Part shown: positions 1 to 49,719 of the stretch, piece by piece
Position numbering within the stretch: position 1 is the stretch's first letter
How the letters are laid out: every line of letters begins with the position of its first letter
NCBI GenBank assembly: GCA_029204225.1
Contig: CM055113.1
Location: 10,380,364-10,444,363, forward strand
Direction: 5' to 3'
DNA length: 64,000 nt
DNA from: Diphasiastrum complanatum
Taxonomy: Eukaryota > Streptophyta > Lycopodiopsida > Lycopodiales > Lycopodiaceae
Translations under genes and position numbers: made by a program
The notes under the pieces: model-generated
Database searches by the model: none
What the model saw: the letters and a program-made list of their open reading frames with translations, nothing else
Told to the model about the DNA's origin: nothing

Positions 1-370
1 CTAGCATCATAATATAGGATTAGTTGTCCTTGGCTAAGCTTGTAATTAGGAATTTTCCTATCGTGCATTGTTTTTCATAATCTTTTTTCGGGTCTCTTGA
101 TGCATCAGAGGTTAAACGTTGTTCGTATAATTCTTTCCTACCTAGTTTGTGATCATGAAAGATGGTAGTTCTATTTCGATAGGTAAGGCACACTCTTGCC
201 CATACACTAAGAAGAATGGGGTGTGATTTGTGCTAGTCTTGTAGGTTACATTGTAAGCCCACAAGACAGCATATAACGTCTTATCACAGTCCCTTTTATT
301 CTTAGCTACTATTTTCCATAACATGGACATTAACTGCTTGTTCGTACTCTCTGCCTAGCCATTTGCTTGA
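1..370 (-). mobile_element. Ty3/gypsy integrase C-terminal fragment
   Basis: Minus-strand translation reads NG-stop-AESTNKQL, then a WAYNVTYKTSTNHTPFFLVYG segment and an ALPIEIEL motif. This is the integrase region just after the catalytic Glu (NGQAESTNK) in Tat/Athila-type gypsy elements. At least one in-frame stop replaces the Gln of NGQAE, so it is a dead fragment. It differs from the chromovirus-type integrase at 712-1266 and is therefore a separate insertion. The fragment runs off the window start. Confidence 0.7.
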
Positions 371-711
371 TCAGAAGACAGTTCTCCCGAAGCTCTCTTC
401 AATGGCGACACTGTACTGTGTACACTCCCTGTACGGCTCTGATACCAACTTAGAATTTGCTTTGCACAGGAACACAGATCATGCTACACAGTAACACAGA
501 CTCTCCTCAGCAAGCTCACATAGCAACTATATTTCTCAAAATGAAATTACACTGTACATATAGTTGTTCACTCAGGCAACCTATGCATGACCCAGGTTGC
601 CGTTGGCGGGACGCGTGTCCCATCGACTTGCCTCGTGGCGAGGCCAACTGATCCTTATCCACTGATAGGACCCACAGTATAGTAACACAATGATTCTAAC
701 TTTAATTCTAA
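371..711 (-). mobile_element. LTR-end and primer-binding-site fragment interrupting a gypsy integrase
   Basis: At 435-447 the minus strand reads TGGTATCAGAGCC, the standard primer-binding site complementary to plant initiator tRNA-Met. Sequence at higher coordinates (about 448-711) is then the presumed 5' LTR of a minus-strand element, and 371-434 is a short leader. It separates two unlike integrase fragments (1-370 and 712-1266), so this is a chimeric junction. I did not find the matching second LTR, and the LTR ends are not clear. Confidence 0.45.
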
Positions 712-1266
712 CTATACTGCCCTCCAAAATTTTCCATTAAACTTATTGTCCCGGTCGCTGACTATGCCGGAAGGTAGACCGTACAATTTAAATAGCCCGT
801 CTACAAACAACCTCACTAACTCTGGAGCTCTAACGGTTGTTTTGGTCGGAATAAAATGAGCCATTTTGGTCAGACGGTCAACTGTGATCCATATAGCGTC
901 ATTACCCTTTTGGGTTTTAGGCAGGCCTACTATAAAATCCATGGAGATACTCTCCAATTTACCAGCTGGTATTTCTAAGATCTGCAACAACCCTCCTGTC
1001 TTTAAATACTTTGCTTTATTTACTTGACATTTCTGGCAACTAGTTACATACTGTTGGACGTCCTTTTTCATACTGGGCCAAAAAAATTGCCTACGAAAAA
1101 GCTCATAGGTCTTCTGTATGCCTGGGTGTCCCGCACTAGGATTGTCATGACATTCATATAGGACCTGCTGCCTATAATCCTCTGAATTGGGGACACATAC
1201 TCTATCTCTATAGAGCAAGTACTCATCTTGAATGGAATATTGTTTCCATTTGAATCCTTGAGTCAA
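712..1266 (-). pseudogene. Ty3/gypsy (chromovirus-type) integrase, truncated
   Basis: The minus-strand ORF shows the HHCC zinc-binding region (GHPGIQKTYELFRRQFFWPS, then CQKCQ) and the first two catalytic aspartates, in SISMDFIVGLPK and VSDRDNKF. It ends at KFWRAV, before the catalytic Glu, where the LTR fragment begins. It continues the pol of 1447-3495 after a broken linker at about 1263-1450. Confidence 0.85.
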
Positions 1267-1446
1267 CTAACCCTCAACCACTGGGGTTTGCTTGGGTAAT
1301 ACAGGCTCAGAATCCTCAACGTCATCTGACGACGTATATCTGAACTCATCATCATCCTCAACGGAAGTTGTCGTATTCTTGGATGAACTGGCACCATCCC
1401 TGGGAACTGGTTCTGGAGTCTGTGAATGTCTGCTCTAGACTGAGTT

Positions 1447-2658
1447 CTAGATAGTAGAGAAGAATGCATCATGCTGGCACTTCCCTCTCAAGGACTCGAG
1501 TAACTCATTACGAATCTGAGTAAAACTCAGCTCGTTTATCATAGGCATTCTGCTAAGGGCATCTGCTATTGTATTGAATTTGCCCCGTCTATATCTGATA
1601 GACATATTAAACTCTTGCATCAACTTTACCCAACGAGCTTTCTGACCTCTAAGCTCAGGTTGATTGCAAACGTATCTAAGACTTTCATGGTCTGTCAAGA
1701 CCTCAAAGTTGGCACTATACAAATAATGCCTCCAAGTCTTAAGGGCTTGGACTATTGAAAAGAGTTCCTTTTCATAGGCACTATACTTAGTCTGAACTGG
1801 CTCGAATTTTTTACTCTCGAACACAACTGGTCGTCCACCTTGAGTTAGCACAGCACCTACTATAAAGTCGCTAGCATCTATTTCGACCACAAATGGCTGA
1901 TTGGGGTCGACGACTTTTAAAACTGGTGCTGTATCTAAGGCTATTTTGAGAGCATCAAAGCTCTCATGTTGTGCGGACTCCCAAATGAACTCCTTTCCCT
2001 TCCCCTTAAGAAGATTTGTCATGGGAACTGCTATCTGAGCATATTCCTTGACAAATCGTCTGTAATATCCCGCCAAACCAAGAAAAATCTGAAGTTCCAA
2101 AATATTCTGAGGTCTTAGCCAACTGAGTATGGCTTTAACCTTATTCGGGTCCATTTTGATCCCCTCTGACGAGATAATGTGACCCAAATATGCTACTTCT
2201 TCTATGAAGAATTCACACTTGAATTGTTTAGCATAAAGCTTATGCTTTCTGAGCAGTCGAAACACCTTTCTGAGATGTTTTAGATGCTCCTTCCTCGTTT
2301 TGCTGTAGACGAGGATGTCATCTAAAAATACGACCACGAATTTACCCAAGTATGGTCTGAAGACACTATTCATCAAGGTCATAAAGGTAGCTGGAGCATT
2401 TGTGAGCCCAAATGGCATCACCTTAAACTCATAATGACCGTGACGAGTCCTAAAAGCTGTTTTCGAGACATCTTCCGATTCTATACGGACTTGATGATAT
2501 CCCGATCTGATGTCTATTTTACTGAAAAAATTATTCCCGTCGAGTTGATCAAACAACTCGTCTGCCCGAGGCATAGGGTATTTATTCTTTATTGTGACTT
2601 TATTGAGGGCTCTGTAATCTATGCAAAGACGCATAGACCCCTCTTTCTTTTTCACCAA
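1447..2658 (-). pseudogene. Ty3/gypsy reverse transcriptase-RNase H
   Basis: About 403 codons of uninterrupted pol. RT motifs in order: [43 protein letters not shown] and an intact FLDDILVY active site. RNase H follows, with acidic residues visible in EIDASD, YEKEL, LTDHESL and IADALSR. The frame is open further upstream apart from one stop just before the RT core (near 2,690). This is the best-preserved RT in the window, but the element is broken elsewhere. Confidence 0.9.
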
Positions 2659-2691
2659 AAGGACTCGTGAGGCCCATGGTGAACTACTCGT

Positions 2692-3495
2692 CTAAATTTG
2701 GTCTTTTCCAAGATAATCTGTTAACTGCCTAGTTATTTCTTCATCCTCTGTTCGGGTGACCCGATACGGAGGTTTAGACATAGGTGTTGTACCTGGTACT
2801 AGGTTTATTACATGATCTACCTCTCTGCTAGGTGGCAAACCATGTGGCAAATCTTTAGGAAAAAAATCTTTAAATTTAGACAATAAAGTTTCTAATTTAC
2901 TGATTTTCTGCTATATAGAACTAGAAATAGAAACTTCAGGAATAAACTGAAAGTCACATAAGAATACTTGATGGTCATCGTCTCCGATTAGCTGACAGAG
3001 CTCTGAACTGCAGACCATAGGACTGTTGGGAACATCATGCTCCCCATGCAACTGGATCTCTCGGCCTTTATGCTGAAAGTTGAGGGTGTTCTCTTGATAG
3101 TTTATGTGGAGGGAAGGTCCTAAACTGTAGAGCCAATCTCTCCCGAAAACAATGTCTGTGCGATCCAGGTACATCATCTGAAAGTTTATTTCATCTTGGT
3201 ACCCCTGAATACCAAGATTTAAGTTACTTACCATAGTTTCCCATATTTTCTTATCTCCACCCTTAGCTAATGAGACTATGTACCTATGCTGACTAGGTAC
3301 TTCTGAAAGTTTAAGTTTTTTAACCAGGGTGTAGTTGATGAAATTATGGGTTGCCCCATCATCAACCATAACTCTTATGGACTGGTTACCAACTTTCTCA
3401 TGCATACGTACTAGGTCATGAAACCCAAAGCTGAAGGGTCTCGCTAGCATTGCAGAGGTCAGCTGGCAACAGTGTTCATGATCTTCATGATACAC
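2692..3495 (-). pseudogene. Ty3/gypsy aspartic protease and RT entry region
   Basis: The 5' part on the minus strand (3495-2911) carries a retropepsin: VMVDDGATHNFIN with the D-G-A active site, then DIVFGRDWLYSLGP. The 3' part (2883-2692) holds FKDFFPKDLPHGLPPSREVDH, the usual protease-RT junction motif of chromoviruses. Stops near 2,900 and 2,690 break what should be one polyprotein. No gag or 5' LTR is visible above 3,500. Confidence 0.85.
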
Positions 3496-3718
3496 TTTGA
3501 TCTCAGAAGCTGCCGAGTCACTGTTGATTACTAAAAAATCAAAATTAAAAAAAAAAAAATTGAGATAAAGTCAACCTGCTCAAAGTTGAACTCCATTAAA
3601 AAAAAAAATGTAAACACGATTGCCTTTTAATTTAATCATGGATTAAACAAAATTCTTAGTCTAGAATCATAATATTGATCAATTCTACATAATGAAGATG
3701 ATTTACCAAAACTTTAAT

Positions 3719-3720
<2 letters not shown>

Positions 3721-3749
<29 letters not shown>
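3721..3749. repeat. (CA)n microsatellite
   Basis: Near-perfect CA dinucleotide run of about 14 units. Confidence 0.95.
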
Positions 3750-5734
3750 AGCTTCAGAGATAAAGCAATTGGAACTCAAAGCTTTATGTGCTCAAAATAC
3801 AAGCTTATCATTTGATGCAAAAAAAATCCTACACAAACGCTTACAAGATATGACAATTATTTTCAACTAGCTTTCGAAGTGGTTATATAATTCTTTCTTG
3901 CTATGTTTGGCATACTTAACTTCTCTTGCGATTATTTTGAATTAACTTTTAACTTATTTATTGTTTGAATTTTAGATTTGGTCGTTGATTATTAAAAAAT
4001 AAAAAATAGGAAAATTTTGAGATTTAAGTCAACCTGATCAAAGTTGAACTTCATTCAAAAATAAATAAAAAATACCTTAGCTACCTACACACATGGTGTA
4101 TGGTTTTTTTGGTCAAAGATTTGGCCTTTAAAGAATAAATCTCCATTAGAGTACACAAAGATATGATTGGTTTTAACACTTTTTCTATTTAATAAGATGA
4201 TATATTTCATTTTAATTCATAATCTACAAGTGTGCAAACATCTTTACGTCAAATTTATGAAGCTGAAATTGAGAATGATACTTAATAAATTTGCAAATAA
4301 ATAATTTTATTTTGGGTTTGTAATTGTTCTATCCTCAAAATAGATTTTATCTTGCATTTTAATTTCTAAATGATTTTATTTATTTCTTCAAATACAAGAG
4401 CTTCATGTTGCATTATAACACAATTGGCCAACCAAATTTTTGCAATTAGCTCAAATACTCAACTGTGACCAATAAACTTAAAAGTCCAATGAACAATTGT
4501 TCGCATCACAAGCCACAAAATGTAGTAGAAATTTCTCCACACCTTGTTAATTGGATGTTAGATCTTTTTAAGAGCAATACGACCAACATGTGTTGTGTGA
4601 AAAGGCAAAGCAAACATGGTGTTACGATAAAACTAAATAATAGATAAAATTTCTTTCAATTTTGTCAAATGAGCTAAAAACAATAAGAAATTATGTTGCA
4701 ATGATAAAGAGACTATCATTTCTCAAAAAGAGTCACAACCTATTCCTAGTGTAAGGTGATACGAATGATCTAACATACATCTTAGTTCAAGAACATAAAA
4801 TTTGAATATATACTATGACTGTAATTAATATGTTTTTGCTAAACCTCAAACATATCTTAATAAGGTTAATGACTCTTTACATAAATGAAAAAATATTTTT
4901 CTATTTGAATTACTATTTATTTCAAATTTATATCATTATTTTATTTTTTTGTATTTATTTTTGCTAAAATTAATAGAAATAATTTTTTTTATGAATTCTA
5001 TTAGATATTACAAAAATATCAATGTTGTAAGCTGTGAAAATAATGAATCTAACTTCAAAACATCACCAAAAAAAAGAAAAAAAATCGTTATATAAAAAAG
5101 ACTACAAAAATAGCACACAATATTTTGAGGCATTATTTTTACACATCATTCTTAAAAACAATTAAAACGATTTTGCCAATTGTTCAAGCTCACAAATGTT
5201 AAAAAATTTTAATTTTTTAGATTGCATATTTAAATTTACTCTTGGGATAAATTTTTTTTTAAATATTTAATTTATATATATTATATGATTTTGAAAGTCT
5301 TTTCTAACAAACAAAAAATTTAATTTAATTAAATTTTAATACTACAAATAACTATATTTTTAACCCCATAGCAAATTGCTTTACTTTTTTTTCAAATAGA
5401 TAAATCAAAATACTTAAAAACATAACAGTTTTTGAGAAATAAGAATATGTTTTTAAATATTATCAAAATTATATTTAATAACATTTTCACTTTATAAGTT
5501 ATTTTTATTAAATACAAATTTGAGTATGTAAAAAATTAACTACTTTCTTTGTTAGCATTGTCACAATTTTTATTGAAATAATTTACTTTAATACACCATT
5601 TATTAACTTTTTCAAAATCAGATTTTCAAAAAAAAAGACCAAATCTTTTCCCACCATACTTTTACATTCTTATTTCTTGGAATCCAAAACATCCGGCATT
5701 ACATTTTCAACAACAATAAGGCACTAAACTGAGT

Positions 5735-5763
5735 TACATGCATACATGCATGCATGCATGCAT
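5735..5763. repeat. TGCA tetranucleotide microsatellite
   Basis: Short run of ATGC/TGCA units, itself palindromic. Confidence 0.85.
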
Positions 5764-7672
5764 CACAAAAATTTGGACAATTTTTGAATTTTAGTTCAAA
5801 AATTGTCAAACTTCCGATAGCCATAACTTTCTCTACAAGACACCAAATTGGTCGCTATAAAGCACAGTATGGAGGGAGATTAGGTCTATAAGACACCTTC
5901 CACATCACCCTAACACATAGGCTTCACACGTGCGATCTGTAAATGATCAAATAGGAAGGTGCACTTTTCCAAGGTCATATTCACAAAAATCTCTATCCAA
6001 CCCAATAAGCATCCAATCAGAGGTTGCAAGCACTCTTATAAGGTTCATTAGAGAGGCATAGAGATGAGATCTAAAAAATGGATATCAAATAATATATAAT
6101 TAGCTTTTCAAAGTATTAATACCTCCATCCAAAGAGAAAAGTAATTGTGAGCACACAAACATATGGATTATCATAGAATCAATTGAAATTTTGTGAAAAT
6201 ATTTAACTACATTAAAATTGCCCTTCAAATTGAACTAGACAAAAGTGCTTTAAAAAATACTATTGTAATTCTCATTTGTTTAACACATTTAAGTCAACCT
6301 CTTGGCATCAAATATTAAAAATAAAAATCACTAAAAGTTGCATCTCAATTACATTCTCCTATAAATTTTATATGGATTGGTAATCACGATTGTGAAATTT
6401 TTATCCCTTATAATGTAACATCTCACAAAGAGATTATTGGTGTAACATACTTTGTCAAAATCTATTTTAAATTACAAATTTAATGCACATGAATATAAAA
6501 AACAACAAAGCCAAAATTCCAAACAAAATGTAGGCATTACAACATTCCAAAGATTTTTTAACAATATAGTCACTAATATGTATAATTATTTGTGATAGCT
6601 ATAGACTTTGTGTGAACGTAAAAATACTTTGACATTGACTTGGGTATTTTCACACAATGGACATTAGGATGTCATGTGCATGAAAATGCTTCAACTTGAT
6701 ACCGATCAATCGTTTATGAATGCTATTAATAAATTAACAAAATTCAAGGTCTTTTGAAAACTATGTCAAGTTAATTTTGTTGACTAACATGTCTAAATGA
6801 TTAGAAAAAATCCACAAAAATATCATTTTAAAGACATTTGTACAACAATGAGATTTTGAAAGCACAAAATCTTACAGAGACCTATTATAGTCAAATCTCT
6901 AATAGAGGCAAAATACATTGATTGTCATGATATTGACCAAGAGCACTTGATTTGATAAATCCAACAAGGAACCATGACAATGAATTCCAAAGATTGGAGC
7001 ATTAGCCAAACTTGTAAAAATCACTCAACTCTTATTGTTGTAATAAACAAGCTTATCAAAAAGGGTAAAACTTATTTCAATCAAGTCATTTTAGTTGAAT
7101 ACACACACAAATTGATATGATCAATTAAATTATGGACATCTGCTTCTAAGAAGCAATGTGATTCAAAATCGAATGTAAGTTTGGCATATTGTTAGTGTCT
7201 TTAATGTATGGACTGATGTGCAACAACTAGCCCAATGTTTTGACCAAGATTGGAAAATTGAATCAACATAAGTTAGTGCTTTCATGCTCAATTTTTAGCT
7301 ATTCTATTAAGGTTGATATTTATATCTGGATGCATGTCTCAAATAACTGATTTTCTTATCAATAATGTAAGCCAAACGAAGAAACAATCATATTGAAATG
7401 TCCAAAAAATTGATCCAATCACAAGTCTCACCTGGTTTAAGCATAAGTGATGTTGCCTTCATAAATGTTGAGCTCCAATACACATTAAGCAATAGTCTTC
7501 TTGATACAAACATTTTGATCACAACACTAATTAGAACATTCTATAAATAGACATTTCCAATTCGACACATCTACAAGATAGAACACATGGACAATCCAAT
7601 TCAGCACATTTACAAAACCGCATTGTTTGCTAATGCTTCCAACTCTACTTTCAAAATAATCCTATATTTGTA

Positions 7673-8345
7673 CCATAGATGCACCGAATCGCGATTCGCT
7701 AAGTCCGCGATTCGCGAATCGTGATTCTGAACCCAAATTCACAAAAAAAAAATAATAATAATAAAAAAAATAAAAAAAATTGGAAAAATACCTTATGGCT
7801 AAAATTTTTTTAGGGGATCAATGGTCAAACCAACGTTTTTCCTCTCAGAAGTGCAGTAGATGAGGCACAAACGGATCTTATTTTCAGTAACTATCTGGTT
7901 GTCATTTGCTCTGGTTTTCAATAATTGTTAATCCTACAGTTTGGGCTATCAATTGTATGGATGATGATCACTTTTGCAATCGTTTCACTGGAGATGTGAG
8001 TGCAATGTGCATACAGTTGGGGGCATAAATATTGGGCCCTTCTCGGCGCGCGTTTGGACCCCATTTTTATCTACGGGGAGCGGTAGCATTTTTATCTACA
8101 GTGTCTATATAGCAAGAAGCTCTAGAGGGTTCGGGGAGCGGTAGCCCCCCGATGGGGGGTTTGGGGGGCAATGGCCCTGGCCTCGACGATAAGGCCTCTT
8201 CATGATTTGGCCTTCCAACTCCCCGAGTGAAAACACACTTTTTTGTGTTTCACACCCGAAACAATCGGCAAACTACACAGTCATAATGCTCTCAATCAAA
8301 ACTTTCATCTGATACCCATATTGCCTAAAAAAATTTCAAATTGGT
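7673..8345 (+). mobile_element. TIR element family 'GATTCGC', copy A (right end missing)
   Basis: Begins CATAGATGCACCGAATCGCG and continues through a shared 650-bp body. Landmarks are a GGGGATCAATGG block, CATAAATATTGGGCCC, a G-rich GGGGAGCGGTAGC tract and CGAAACAATCGGCAAAC. The same body occurs at 27062-27570, 42207-43018, 55434-55685 and, inverted, at about 18300-18900. The copy stops matching just after ATTGCCTAAAAA and lacks the right terminal inverted repeat present in the 42-kb copy. Confidence 0.8.
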
Positions 8346-9102
8346 TTTTGAATGAACAAAAATACTGCTAATATTCTTAGAAATTTATCTCAACTGCAGA
8401 GGTCACATATATCAATGTCATGTCTAGGATAATATACTCGCAACAAAACAAAGTAGACATAATCTTAGAAACGCAAGAAGCTTGAGACCAACTTCATCAT
8501 GCATAACTTGAGATGAATGCTACAATAATCCAACTCACATCCTCGACACACAAGAGTAGGTGCAATTCACATGTAGAAACATATATTGACATTAGCTTTC
8601 ATAGATTTTGCACAAAGATCAACGTACTAAGTTTCTATCACTTCTCTGGAGGTAAAGAGCAGGCGCACTTAATCATTATGAAGGCATATAACCACTAAAG
8701 AGCAAACCAATCAAGTATAGTCCCTGCTTCCTCATGGAAAACTAAAAAAAAAATTGTGTTTCATCATTTCAACTTCCTAAAGCTTATGAAGATATGATAC
8801 ATTGTGGGCAAAATCACATATCATTTCAAGAGAAAATATTGATAGTACTGACTTTGAGATACACAATGAATATTGATTTCTCTTCTTTGTGTCGTTTCCT
8901 TGAAAACTCTGGTATCAACATTTGAAACATGCTAGCAAGAACATCACAAAAATTGTGTTATATTCAAAAAATGCAGTAAGACTTCCTTATATTGATGCAA
9001 GCCCCCGCATTTCAAAAAGATGTCTATGAAAATATAATAAGAATATAATTAACTTCCATAGTCATGCAGGACTGGAAAAGCTCTCCACCACCACCCACCC
9101 CG

Positions 9103-9158
<56 letters not shown>

Positions 9159-9687
9159 TACAGGCTAATTTCTGTAGACAAGGACTTGCAATACTATGAT
9201 TGCTTGCATAAGTTGTTATCTAGCAAAAAGGCATACAGTTGCTGAATGAGCACGCCAACCTGAAAGATCAAACTGAGCATTCCATAATAAGATAAGAAAC
9301 AATATGTGATTTGTTAGCAAACCTTTCAAAATAATGTACTGTAAGATCACAAGGATAGAAGAACTTGTGGCACTCTGTAGTGAAAACAGCAAAGAACTGA
9401 AGTATTCAAGACTCAATAGCAACATGGACAATATGAGTAAAAGAACATGAAAACAAAATCACTGCACGAAGTTTAATATTCTAGAAGGAAACATAAGCTT
9501 GCTACATTATACAATAGTGCAGCAAGCTTGCATATTGTCCACTTAGGATCTTTTCAGAAAATTTTAATCATTTTTCGTTACGATAGACCTGCAGCCATAC
9601 ATCAATAAAATATTAGCTTTTTACAAAACTTTTTGCTGATAAAGTCATTCAAAGATGGCCAAATGATATCTTACATTCCAATCTTCT
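8346..9687. other. Spacer beyond the 3' end of CK2 alpha
   Basis: No coding sequence seen. It includes a long (CT)n tract at 9106-9154. The CK2 stop codon is at 9688-9690 on the minus strand, so the sequence just below it should contain the 3' UTR. No polyadenylation site was assigned. Confidence 0.5.
9106..9154. repeat. (CT)n microsatellite
   Basis: About 24 CT units without interruption. Confidence 0.95.
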
Positions 9688-47030
<37,343 letters not shown>

Positions 47031-47134
47031 GGCACCCGGCCGCCGGATGGATTTGCCTATCTTCTGCGCCAGAATTGCAGGCGCTTTGGCGATCGTCGTC
47101 GCCGTCTTAAGAGCGTTGTCTAAATAGCGTCCAG
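47031..47134 (-). CDS. CKA: Possible in-frame N-terminal extension of CK2 alpha exon 1
   Basis: Directly upstream of MSKARVY the frame stays open and reads [20 protein letters not shown] then [12 protein letters not shown]. From family knowledge, the plastid-targeted plant CK2 alpha has a closely similar [10 protein letters not shown][15 protein letters not shown] sequence here. There is no ATG in this extension and a TGA lies just above it, so translation would need an upstream exon. A pyrimidine-rich acceptor-like TTAG ends at 47135. The upstream exon was not found. Confidence 0.5.
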
Positions 47135-48070
47135 CTAACGACGAGATCAAAATCAAAGATCATGATAATGGATCGTTGTGAATGCAAGAGACATTGCTTA
47201 CTTAGACCTTTACTAATAAATATTTAACTTCAGCAAGCAGAAAAAATAATTAATATGTACATCATTCATGTGTTTGCCATATTTTGTTTAAACTCCATAT
47301 CTGAGGAGCGACAGGAACGCTTTGAAGTTTACTATGAGGATGAGGCAGCTCAAATACATATTTCGCACATGCACACGTGGGCTCAATAAATGTTGTGAAA
47401 AGTGAATTGAGTTTACCATGTGGTTACATGTTTGCCTAAAACTCGAGGTGGCCACTCTCTCACAATAGTTTAAGTAGGGGGGAGGCCCCCAGGCCGAGGG
47501 CCTTCCACGACTAGGCGCCTCCTTGGCGTGGAAGGCTCCCAAGCCGGGCTGCAGTTTTTTTCTTTTTTTTTTAAATGTATCTTTGAGATTTAAGCTCACG
47601 TTTGATTTTTAAATATATTGGTAATCATATTTTTGAAAAGAGTAAAAATACCTTACACATTGTAAGGTGCTTTTGTAATTTTATAAAAATAATAAGAGTA
47701 CCTTGCACATCGTAAGGTATTTATTGCTCCATGAATTCTTGAAATAATAATTTCAGATGTAATATTGTGCCATTTAAGGCTTTCTCAAAATACAATAGAA
47801 AAAAAAAATACAGGTTGTTACGAATTTATAATTGTCTTTTTTTTAATTTTAAAGACCTTTTGGGCCCTATATTAAAATAATATAGGGCCTCGACTATTAG
47901 CTAATTTGTCTTTCTACATAAAAATAATAATATAGGGCCTTGATTATTAGTTGCTCTGCCTTTCTACATACTTCATTACTACCTATCGCGTAACAAAGAG
48001 AGCTGCCTACTTCCTTCCTACCTAACTGCCTATCGCGTGACAGAGAGACCTGTGTGCTTCGTTGTTGCCT
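47135..48070. other. Region upstream of CK2 exon 1 with local repeats
   Basis: Contains a duplicated block around 47877-47970 (AATATAGGGCCT..GACTATTAG, then TTTCTACATA, twice) and short repeats of CCTTRCACATYGTAAGGT near 47650-47730. A repeated CCTATCGCGT occurs near 47983 and 48029. If exon 1 is the first exon, the promoter lies here, but no TATA box could be fixed. Confidence 0.4.
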
Positions 48071-48098
48071 AGAGAGAGAGAGAGAGAGAGAGAGAGAG
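48071..48098. repeat. (AG)n microsatellite
   Basis: 14 AG units at the edge of orphan ORF copy 2. Confidence 0.95.
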
Positions 48099-49225
48099 TC
48101 TGATTCACCTTTTTCAGCTCTGCTTTTGATTTCTCTTCGTGTTGCTTGGCTATCTCGAGTTCCCGATTGATCTGAATCGGTTTCTAATTGATAAGTGTAT
48201 TCTCTGAGCCAAGATCCGCAATTCGCTTTTCCATAGAGGATTTTCCTTCAATCATGGTCTGGATCATTCATCCTAGGTGTGTGTGAATCCCTAGGATGTC
48301 ACAAGAATCCAATTGTACGCTCATCAATGTTGTAACAATAGCAGGAGGTACATATCCCACAAGATGCCTGATTTGGCCTAAAGATTGGCATGCGGATCTT
48401 CCTCTTCAAAAATGTCTTCACCTTCAAATCCTTTTGGGACTTGTGCATCGAATGCTTTGGGGATCTTACCGCATAAGAGATTTGGATGGTGTCAGCAGGT
48501 GCCGTGAATGTTAGCACTCCTTTTGGACCTGTTGAAAGGATGGTGCATTATCCAGATTTTCAAGTGTTTCATGGAACTGATCGAATCCCATTCCGGGGAA
48601 GTTGGGATTAAAAGACTCGAGGCTCTGAGGCATAACAAATTGTTCATCAGTCTGTAAGAGATCGGAATCATCGAACACTTCCATACTTATGTGTCAAAGG
48701 AGGGGACATAGTTGTAGAATGTGGGGGTGAGGCCGCTTGTGCTTCCACAACTTGGATGGTGGATCTGATAGTTACGTAAGGCATTTGTGAGGAAGCGGAG
48801 GCGAGGGTAGTAGTAGAGGATGGGGGGATGTGTAGTTCTGAGTAGCAGCAAGGAGTATGGGCACAGATGAAGATGATTGTTGAGTACGACGACGATGAGA
48901 CGGGGGAGGCGAGAGGGATGAAACAATCTTGTTGTGAACCCGTCGACGACTCTGGGATGTGGTTGCCTGGTGGGAAGATTTGGCTGGTGCTAGATCATAG
49001 ATACATAGCACGGATTCGGCATGAAACCCGTGAACCTTATTTCCTAGATACTCGGCGGCTAAGGATGACAAAAGACAGTCTGCAGCAAACTGTTGTTTGG
49101 TATTACTCTTGATGGCTCTCTTAAACTCTTTGAAAAATATCTTGTACCAGTCGTACGGTTGTACGGTTCCCTTATCTAACTCATAGTTAGATTCTACCAG
49201 ACGGTGTAGGATCTGCGAGGAGATC
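48099..49225 (-). pseudogene. Unidentified retroelement ORF, copy 2 (truncated)
   Basis: Related over its length to the middle of copy 1 (about 20,270-21,315). Shared pieces are a VQPYDWYK-type segment near 49,150, KVHGFHAESVLCIYDLA against KVHGFRSEAVLAIY, the Ser/Pro-rich linker, and the IHTHLG-type segment near 48,270. It is truncated at an (AG)n tract on one side and by the LTR at 49226 on the other. The two copies have diverged substantially, so they come from different insertions. Confidence 0.55.
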
Positions 49226-49703
49226 TGTTATGGCCATATTTTGTTAAGGACCTGGAATAGTCCTAATATGGTAGACCGGCCCTCCAGTACTCGAGATTAA
49301 TGGTCACGCCATGATTTAATTCCATGCCAAGGCCTGTTTGTGACTAATTACCTTGAGAGGACCCAGACACTCTAATTGAGACATTTGGAGCATTGCATGT
49401 ATGTGTGACGGATATAGGCAGGAGGACTGCATGAAGAGGTGTGATCTATTTATAGTTGACCTGCATGGGGATTGCATGGTTACATGCACATGACTCTACT
49501 CTCTATATAATGAGGTGGGGATTCTCATGTCGACATATTGGGTTCAGGTCACTAGTTTCTCTCTTCTCCTCTTGTTTCACATGGCATGGCTTGGGGGCTA
49601 GATCCAGGTTTGATCTAGGATTGGTTGGGCGGTTTGGCTCCATAATTTCTCTTATTGTGTTCTCCTATCCTCATCTTAGGGGCAATCCTTGAGGGTCTTT
49701 ACA
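49226..49703 (+). mobile_element. LTR (478 bp) followed by primer-binding site
   Basis: Begins TGTTATGGCCATATTTTG and ends CTTTACA. At 49705-49716 TGGTATCAAAGC matches the initiator tRNA-Met primer-binding site with one change. It is therefore a plus-strand 5' LTR. It splits orphan ORF copy 2. Related LTR sequence occurs at 43290-43499 and near 30302. Confidence 0.8.
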
Positions 49704-49719
49704 TTGGTATCAAAGCCCG

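Larger units (their letters stand above)
3540..7672. other. AT-rich intergenic spacer, no gene seen
   Basis: About 4 kb with many short A and T runs and no ORF of convincing length. It contains a (CA)n tract at 3721-3749 and a TGCA-type tetranucleotide run near 5735-5763. I recognise no protein motif, LTR or RNA gene. It lies beyond the 3' end of the CK2 gene. Confidence 0.6.

Noticed and set aside
47288-47599. Basic 103-codon ORF just upstream of CK2 exon 1
   Set aside because: Starts in a poly-A/T tract and shows no similarity to CK2 or transit peptides.
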